Origin: Solanum dulcamara
Lineage: Eukaryota; Streptophyta; Magnoliopsida; Solanales; Solanaceae
Reading direction: 5' to 3'
Length of the DNA: 64,000 nucleotides
NCBI RefSeq assembly: GCF_947179165.1
Contig: NC_077242.1
Location: 49,919,097-49,983,096, forward strand
Shown here: piece by piece, positions 55,580 to 64,000 of the stretch
How the letters are laid out: each line of letters begins with the position of its first letter
Position numbering within the stretch: position 1 is the stretch's first letter
Notes under the pieces: generated by a model
Databases searched by the model: none
Seen by the model: the letters and a program-made list of their open reading frames with translations, nothing else
What the model was told of the DNA's origin: nothing
Position numbers and translations under genes: made by a program

Positions 55580-58227
55580 ATATCTCCTCCTTGGGATCAT
55601 TCATCCTCGAATGATGACTAGGCTAAGAATTTACTTAAGGCACGAATACAATTCTAGAACTCAAAACTCAAACTTAAGTATAACTACTCAAATACTCAAG
55701 AAGGTACCAAATCTGAGGTAGGAATAGGAATATTACCATCAACCTCGACACTAGGAGGAGCGAATAGATGTTGTGGTACTTTTCTTTAATGTCCTCTTCG
55801 ACTTTCCTGTAGCCTCGTCAACAAACTAATTTCTTCACAACACTTTGACTGAAACGACCACTTTGGTCCTTAATTTATGAACTTGACAATCAAAAATTTG
55901 GACAAGAATCTCCTCATAGGACAAACTATCTTTCACACCAATGTTTTCTATAGGAACAATGGGTGAAGGATCTCCCAAACACTTCTTAAGCATCGAAATG
56001 TGAAACACTGGATGGACAACCACTAACTTTGATGGTAGCACTAACTCATAAGCTATATTACCAACTCTCTTGATAATCTGGTAAGGACTAATGTAATAGC
56101 GACTAAGCTTTTTTTTTTTTTTCAAATGTCATGACACCCTTCATGGGAAAAACTTTCAGATTCACCAAATCATTTACCTCAAACTCTAAGTCTTTTCTCC
56201 TAACATTAGTGTAGGACTTTTGACAAATTTTTGCGGTTTTCAGCCTCTCTTGGATGATTTTCACTGGCCACAATCACCCAATTCAAATCAAACTTACTCA
56301 AGGTCTTATAATAGACCCACCACAAAATCCATAGAAATCCTCTCCCACGTCTACATAGGAATGGGCATTAAAGTGCACTTTTGGGCCTCTTCTGCTCATA
56401 CTTAAATTGCTGACAATTCGAATACTAAGTAATGAACTTCACAATATCATGCTGTATTTTACCACACCAATAATGTTGCCTCTAATCACGATACATCTTG
56501 GTAGCTCCAAGATATATAACATAGCTTAAACTATGAGCCTCAATAAAAATAGTCTTAATCAAATCACTTAATAAGTGGAACACACACATCCCTGAATTCT
56601 CAAAACACTCTAATTGTCTATCACTGCTTCCTTAGTTTCCCCATGCAATACTTGATCATGAATCTTGCTTAACTTAGCATCCTTAAACTGTCTAGCCTTG
56701 ATCCGATTTAGAAATGAAGACTTCACATCTATATGAGCCAATACTCCATCGAGATCTGATAACTCAACTAGTATGAGACTATTAATTAGAGTCTGAACCT
56801 CTTTAGCTAAAGGATGCCTTGAAACTCCAAACAAGTCAAACTACCCATGTTCTAGAAATTTCTGCTCAATATATCAACTTCCATATTAACCTTATCTAGA
56901 TGAAATAAAGTAGTCACATCATAATCCTTAAGAAACTCCATCCATCCCCACTGCCTCAAATTCAAATCCATCTGGGTGAACACATGCTAAAATCTACAAT
57001 GATCAATGTATACCTTTTAGAGAATATCATAAGACAATGCCTCCAAAATTTTAGAGCAAAAACTATAGCTGCCAACTCCAAATAATGAGTGGGATGATTC
57101 TTCTCATGAACCTCATATTTTTAGAGTCATATGCAATGCCTTTCTTATCCTGTATGAAAACAATACCCTAACAAGAACGTGAAGCATTAAACTACAAAAT
57201 TCATACATTCTACAAGCAGAGCTACAATAGGTGTCGTGGTCAACAAAATCTTGAGCTTTTAAAAGATTTTTTCAAATTCATCAGACTATTACAATAGAAC
57301 CTTTTCTGAGTCAAATGGGCCAACTTAGTTGCAATAGAAGTAAACGACTTTACGAACCAATCATAATAACTGGCTAACCCCATAAAACTATGAATCTCTA
57401 AAATTGAAGTGGGCCTAGCCTAATTCTTAACATCTTCTATACTCTAGGGATAAACTGTCACTCTTTCTATAGAAACGACATGCACCAAAAATCTCACCGA
57501 AGACAACCAAAATTCACACTTAAATTTTTTAGCATACAACTACTTCTTCTTCAACAATCCCAATATAATCCCGAGGTGATTCTTTTGTTCCTTCTTAACT
57601 TAGAATACACCAAGATATCATCAATGATTATGATAACAAAATAATGCAAATATGGTTTGGAAACACCAATTATTAAGCTCATAAAAGCTACAAGAGCATT
57701 TATAAGTTTGCAAAACATAGCCAAAAACTCATAATGCCCACACCTGATCCAAAATACTATTTTAGGAATATCCTCAGCTGAATTTTTAGTTGGTCATATC
57801 CAGACTTCATGTCAATCTTAGAGAAGTTTGGCGTGCCTTGCAACTGATCAAACAAAGTCATTTACGCGGGTAAGGGGATACTTATTCTAAATAGTGGCCT
57901 TGTTCAACTGATGGTAGTCAAATACATACGCATACTACCATTATTTTTCTTCACAAACAAGATAGGAGCACCCCAAGGAGATGCACTTGAATGAATAAAC
58001 CCTTTACTAAGAAAATCTTGCAATTGAACCTTCAACTACTTAACCTCAACCAGTGCCATTCGATAGGTCGGATTAGAAATGGGATGAGTCCTTCTCTCTA
58101 AGAAAACACTTATTTGTTTAGCAAAATCAATGTCCCAAACTCATCATATGTCAGGTAAGTCAATATGAAACACATCTAAGAACTCATATCACTTGAACTG
58201 ACCCAATAAGAGGGACCTCTACACTAG
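55580..58227 (-). pseudogene. Chromovirus B pol relic (RT to chromodomain)
   Basis: From right to left on the minus strand. RT keeps I-I-D-D-I-L-V-Y-S at about 57600-57625. RNase H is near 56880-57000 with L-N-L-R-Q and L-K-D-Y-D-V. A linker follows at 56834-56610. The integrase zinc finger is at about 56490-56410 with N-C-Q-Q. The chromodomain side is at 56125-55835 with Y-Q-I-I-K-R-V-G-N-I-A-Y-E-L, H-P-V-F-H-I-S-M-L-K-K-C and S-Y-E-E-I-L-V-Q-I. The integrase catalytic core is missing: the text jumps from W-V-I-V near 56260 to the pre-GPY region. The upstream (gag side) is cut by element C at 58227. Confidence 0.85.
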
Positions 58228-60354
58228 TGTCACGACCCAAGCCTAGGGCCTATATACAACATGATAAATTAGGAACCCGAAAGTACCTCACCCAAGCCTC
58301 TTAGCATTCATTTAACTTTTTATAAGTAATGAAAATCAATAACAAGCAGAAATAAAAGGTGTATGAGGGACTAAGGGAGAACATCATAGAGTAAGAGTCA
58401 TTGTCAATCTTAGATCATCATACATTTGTGTCTGAACATACCTCTACTAATAGACTTGGTGGGGGCTAAGACATGTCCCTAGATCACCCTCAATCAAATG
58501 AAAACAAAGTACCATGAAAGATTACATAACATGAACTAGAAAGGAAAAATGGGTATTGTTCCCAAAACATAGGAACTCTCCGAATAGTAGCTTCAACGAT
58601 ATCTACTAGCCACGTAGAGGAGAGTGAGGAGGAACGCCTGTCCCTATATGGTGATATCATGTAAGTAATAGAGTATGCATTAGTACTTTGAATGTACTAA
58701 ATATGTAGGCATGATATATATATTGAAAAACGTTAAAACATTAAAAGTTAAAATACATGATTAGATGCATGGACGAGACATCAAGTAAATAGCATTTGAA
58801 ACCATCATTTATGAGAAGATGACTATAACCGATATTAAGATCATGTGAGCTATTACATAGAATCCAACATAACCCCCTACGTTCGAACAGGGAGACTACT
58901 TGTCGGGTAGAACTCCATCAATCTTCATTCATTTCTTTAACTTTTAGGGAAATTTATAGATCCACTAGACTAGCCTACAAGGTCTCCTATGTTGGAACAT
59001 AGTTCAAGAAACTAGAGGTTGCTACTAGGATTTCTTTACCGAACCCCACCTCAAGCCTCATTCGGTGCTAAGTCAAGTCCCACAGAATAGTTCATAAATA
59101 TAAGAACATAATCATTTATATGACTTAGATCATAAAAATATCATTCGATGGAATAGATCATTAAAAACCTTTCATTGATTCACACAAGTAGAATCCATCA
59201 TTCCCATCATTTCATTATTCTTTCATTTCATAAGAATCGCTTTTGATTATAAACCTTACTTTCATAAACATTCATTTGGAGTCAAAAGGTTTCAAGTAAA
59301 ACTTCATTGAAAACTTAGTAAGACTAGGTGGGTTCTATTCAATTCAACTTTAACATCATTAAAATCGATGTTATCATACATGAAAGTAATGGAATGCACC
59401 AATTAAAACATACTTAAATCAACCCACCAATTCATTATAAAATCCTTTTTCATACCTTCATATAAGGACCTTTGCTAAACTAACTATTCCATTAAATTAA
59501 GAGAAATTATAAGCTAAAATAGGTAAATAAACTTCAAATATTCAATAATCTATGCGTTTGGAATCATGATATGAAAAGCCCATAAAATTTGCAATTGAAA
59601 TTGAGATACTAAGTTAGAAGATACTTGGGCTCCATGGATGGAAAAACCCATGAATAAAGACCCACATACCTTGGTGATTTTGGCTTGAAATTTAAGGAAG
59701 AGACTTGACCTTGAGAAACCTAGAATTCCTTGGTGAAGAAGAAGACCTTGAATGGAGTTTTGAAAGGGAAGGGTTTTGTGTAAGGGAGTTATGGTGAGAA
59801 ATGAGGGATTGGGAAGGCTTGGGTCCTCAGATAGGGTATGTTTTAGTCCCAAAATAACCACACTTTACTACTAAAATATAGAAAAGGACCAAAATGCCCT
59901 TTTTAAAATTGAGCCGAACAGACTCCACGATTGGTCCTTATGAGTCATAGAAGGCTACGACTTGTAGAAAGAACTTGTACTGAAGGGTCTGAGAAAGACC
60001 CGAAGAACTTGGTATCTAAACCTCCTCTATAACTCATTTCTATGAGTTGTCACTTTGTCTATGGGTCATAAGACCCATTTGTCCTGCCGGGTCTCAGAAC
60101 CCTGCAATCCAAGTCTCTAAAGTTTCTTGACGAGTCATTTCTATGACTCGTTATATTTTCTATAAGTCATAACTTGACTCGTAGACCCACTTTTTCCTTA
60201 TCCAAATTCCCAACCTCAACATCAATTCTATGAGTCAGTCCTATGACTCGTAAAAGTGCCTACGACTCGTAGGTTGAGTTGTAGAAGCTCATAAAATCCA
60301 TATTTCTAGAAAATTTTCCTTCATTTTTGACTTTTCGACTTATGGAGTCTTATA
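58228..60354 (-). mobile_element. 3' LTR of chromovirus C
   Basis: Left end TGTCACGACCCAAGCC, the outer end of a minus-strand LTR. The right end at 60354 is followed by ATATCTCCTTCTTTGG, a polypurine tract in reverse. It is 2.13 kb long and matches, in reverse, the solo LTR at 27039-29635. The insertion point is flanked on the left by ACTAG (58223-58227). The other end is outside the window, so the duplication cannot be confirmed. Confidence 0.8.
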
Positions 60355-63300
60355 ATATCTCCTTCTTTGGAATATTTATCCTCGAATAAGATTCGACTAC
60401 CATAAAAAGGACACGGAATGAGGACTAGCAACCCAACATAAGAACAATGACACATAAAAGAAAAAGGGTATCCAATTGAAATCCAGACACTTTTTTTTAT
60501 TTTTCGCTTAGATGTGCTCGACAGATGCTAAAGCCAAAGCGTGATGGCAAGAATTGATCGAGCGAAGAATCATAATTCTCAGCTATCACATTCAAAAAGA
60601 CTACTGGCCTAATTTCACTCAATTAAATAAACTATACCCTTACAAAACTTATTAGTACTCCTACACATTTGTTCAATTTTATTGTCATTCTTAACTCTAT
60701 ACCTGACTAGGTCTTGCATAAACCTTGAGAATTTCATACTTAACATAAAACATGATTTAAAATTTCAACTTCATGAACATGCATTCATATGAAAGACATA
60801 GAAGAGCTGAAATGTAGGAGTCTTAATCAAATAAGCACGAATAACTTAGTACCTTAGGCTTGAGTAGTATGAAAGAGATGAGGGTATCTCTACATCATAT
60901 CCAACTCCGCTTCCCACATAGCACTTTTGACTTGTTGATTTCTCCAAAGGAACTTGAGGGATGCAACTTCCTTAGTCCCAATCTTGACTTGCCAATCCAA
61001 AATTTCAACCGGGACCTCTTCATAGGTAAAGTTTTCTTCAACATTCATTATGAGAAGTAAATTGGGTACCACGATCCAAAATAATTGACAAAAGCACATC
61101 TTGTAACCTTACCAATTTTCAACTATACAACTTAGATTAAAGTCTTGACAGGTAGAAAGTGAGCCGATTTAGTCATTCTATCAACAATTACCCAAATCGA
61201 ATCATGATGTTTTCAAGTATGAGGCAAACCCACTACAAATTCCATGTTCACATCTTCCCACTTCTAAGTGGAGATTTCAGTGTTTTGTGCTAGGCCACCC
61301 GGCCTTTGGTGTTCGGTCTTAACTTTTTATAAATTTGGAATTATGCCATAAACCATGCCATGTCCCCTTTCATGCCACCCCACCAATAAATCTCCTTTAA
61401 GTCTCGATACATTTTAGTTGAACCGGGAAGGATAGAATATGAAGAATTATGAGCCTTTTTCAAGATCAAACCCCTTAGACCATCGACATCCGAAACACAC
61501 AACCGACCTTTGTAGTGAAGTACTCATCTCCCCCATGTGAAAAAACTTCTACTTTTTTTTCTTTTACCAACTTCTTTAACTCTACCATTATTGGGTCAAG
61601 GTCTTTCTTTGACTTAATATCTACTATCAAAGATGGTGTGGACCTATTATGAACAAACACATCACCATCATCGGAACCACTCAACTTCACCCTAATCTAG
61701 CCAACAGGTGAACATCCTTTACCAACTATCGCTTTCCTTCATCAACATGAGCCACACTCCCCATGGACACCCTACTACTAAGTGCCTCGACAACAACATT
61801 GACCTTATCCAGAGGGTAATGCCCACTTATGTCATAGTCCTTGAGGAGTTCAAGCCACCTCTTTTGCCTTAGATTGTGGTCCTTTTGGGTGAACACATAT
61901 TGAAGACTTTTGTGATCGGTAATAACATCCACATGAACCCTATAGAGGTAATATCACCAAATATTTAAAGCAAACACCATAACCGCTAACTCAAGATCTT
62001 GGGTAGGGTAGTTACGCTAACACACCTTCAATTGCCTAGAAGCATAACCTATGACCTTGCCATTTTGCATCAATACACAACCCAAACCGACCCTTGAAGC
62101 ATCACAATACACCACAAATAATTCTAATCCTTCTAATAGAGTTAAAATAGGAGCAACGGTAAGTCGATCTTTCAAAGTTTTGAAACTCTTTTCACACTTA
62201 TCCGTCTATAGGAACTTTACCTTCTTTTTGGTCAATTTTGTCATAGGAGATGATATGAAAGAGAAACCTTCAACGAACCTTCTATAATACCCGACTAGAC
62301 CCAAAAAACTCCTAATGTTTGAAGGAGACAATGGTCTAGGCCAATTCTTCACCACCTCCATTTTCTTAGTATCAACCTTGATTCCATCACTGGACACTAT
62401 GTGGCCAAGAAATTATACCTCTTTCAACTAAAATTCACACTTACTAAATTTGGAAAACAATTACCTATCCCTCAAGTTTTGAAGTACAACTCTCAAGTGA
62501 TCCATATATTCTTCCTAACCCAAGAGTTAATCAAGCTGTTGTTAATGAAGACTACCACAAATATATCAAGGTAAGGTTTGAACACCCTATTTATTATATC
62601 CATAAATACCCTGTGCATTCGTCTACCCAAATGACATCACAGAAAATTCAAAGTGACCATACCTTTTTTGAAATGCCATCTTGAGAATGTCACACTCCTT
62701 TACCCTTATTTAATGATAGCTAGATCGGAGATCAATACTTGAGAAGTGACTTGTCATTTGCAATTGATCAAATAAGTCATCTATACTAGGAATCGAATAT
62801 TTGTTCTTAATGGTATCCTTGTTCAATTGGTGGTAGTCTATGCACATCCGAAGAGACCCATCCTTCTTCCTCACAAACAACACAGGGGCATCTCATGGTA
62901 AAATGCTTGGTCTTATATATTCTTTTCCAATAATTTCTTTAATTGCTACTTTAACTCTTTTAATTTCGCTGGAGCCATTCGCTAGGAAGGAATAAAGATA
63001 GGTTGGGTATAAGGGAGAATATTCATGCCAAAATCAACTTCCTTTTTGGGAGGGACATCGGGAAGGTCATCGAGAAACTCATTGACCACAGAACCGACTC
63101 AAGAGGAGGACTTTTGGAGTCGACATCCCTAACCCTCACAATATGGTAAATTCAACCTTTAGCAATCAACTTTCGGGCCTTTAGACAAGAAATGAATATA
63201 TTCTTAACTACCGAATCATGACCCTTCTATTCAAGAATAAACTCATTTGAAAATTGAAACTTGACTCGATGAGTTCTATAATCTATAGAAGCATAGGACA

Positions 63301-64000
63301 CATGCAACCAATGCATCCAAAGAATAACATCAAAATCAACCATGTCAAGCTCAATGAGATCATAAGGGACAATGTTGTGCAAGATAGACACGGGACAACC
63401 CTTATAGACCTTTCTAGCAACAACCAACTTACCAACGGGGGTAGACACCAAATAGGGTTCTAACAATATTTTGAGTAACACATAATACCTATTATAAAGT
63501 AATGGAGTAACAAAAGACAAATTGGCACCCAGACCTAATAATCCATATACATTAAAATCAAAACCTTTAACATACCAGTGACAACATCGAGCTCTTTCTC
63601 AACCTGTTGCCTTCCATGCAAAGCATAAAAGTGGTTAGTGCATTGGCTACTCCCTTGAAATTGTTGACAAAGAGAAATTTGTCCTTGGGGCCTGCCACCA
63701 CCACGTCTATAATCCCTATCTTGGTGACCCGATTTGCCACACTTGAAGCATGCATTGGAGCCATCTAAGCATTCCCCTTTGTGAGTCTTCCCACACCTTT
63801 TTTAAGAGGGGAAAACTTGAGAACCCACATTCTCTCATGGAACCATAAGATTAGCACCCTTATCCTTGTTGAACTTTGGAGAAGGAGTATTAGTGGAACC
63901 TTGCCCCATAAATCATTGCCCACTTTGGCCCTTTACGCTACTACTATAACCGGACCTTTGATTATTGAATCCTCCACCATCAAATCTAGCCTTCTTGAAG
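60355..64000 (-). pseudogene. Chromovirus C gag-pol relic, running off the right edge
   Basis: Minus strand from right to left. A gag zinc knuckle is near 63735, C-F-K-C-G-K-S-G-H-Q-D-R-D-Y, with the last Cys replaced by Tyr. Protease is at 63560-63227 (S-F-V-T-P-L-L, D-V-I-L-W-M-H-W-L-H), its catalytic D-P-G-A box reading G-L-G-A. RT covers about 63100-62400 with the catalytic box F-I-N-N (62538-62549) in place of F-I-D-D. RT/RNase H joint at 62397-62206 (R-S-F-L-G-L-V-G-Y-Y-R-R-F-V). RNase H at 61932-61726 (D-H-K-S-L-Q-Y-V-F). Integrase at 61480-61090 and chromodomain side at 61080-60890 (Y-E-E-V-P-V-E-I-L). The integrase is internally deleted and many stops occur. Confidence 0.88.

Overview
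This window looks like nuclear DNA of a dicot plant, most likely a member of the Solanaceae. It is AT-rich and holds one intron-containing plant gene. The rest is mainly stacked plant transposable elements: chromovirus and Tat-clade Ty3/gypsy, Ty1/copia, an RTE-type LINE with a (TTG)n tail, an Au-type SINE fragment, a Helitron and class II elements. No bacterial or organellar gene was seen. The family-level placement is inferred from TE families remembered, not searched.

Layout. 1-4475: minus-strand gypsy relic, with two different gag remnants, a primer binding site and a 2.75-kb LTR. 4476-7179: retroelement-derived sequence ending in an old Tat-type 3' LTR. 7390-9655: two adjacent class II elements, a PIF/Harbinger with a broken transposase and a MITE-like element. 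9922-18774: the only intact host gene, a SH3P2-type BAR-SH3 protein in 10 exons (370 aa). Its 5.8-kb intron 4 is filled with TE sequence. 18775-21590: 3' flank and unresolved sequence. 21590-25080: a copia pol relic split by an RTE LINE with a matching target-site duplication.

25082 to the right edge is a nested stack. Chromovirus A (minus) has a solo LTR of opposite orientation inside its LTR and is cut off by the LTR of chromovirus B (minus). B's LTR is split by a ~6.7-kb non-autonomous Helitron (33600-54925) that carries a protein-kinase exon. The Helitron is in turn split by a complete 14.6-kb Tat-clade element (37022-51660) with a perfect 5-bp target-site duplication (AATGA). Further right, B's pol is split by chromovirus C (58228 to beyond the edge).

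The most interesting object is the Tat element. Downstream of its decayed gag-pol it carries, on the opposite strand, a decayed plant-mobile-domain (PMD) gene with a coiled-coil tail. Upstream of that antisense gene are a 23-bp-monomer/92-bp higher-order tandem array and four ~230-bp repeats. Each of the four repeats holds a TATAAATAG box pointing toward the antisense gene. All retroelement coding regions here are broken, and several catalytic Asp codons read as Asn.
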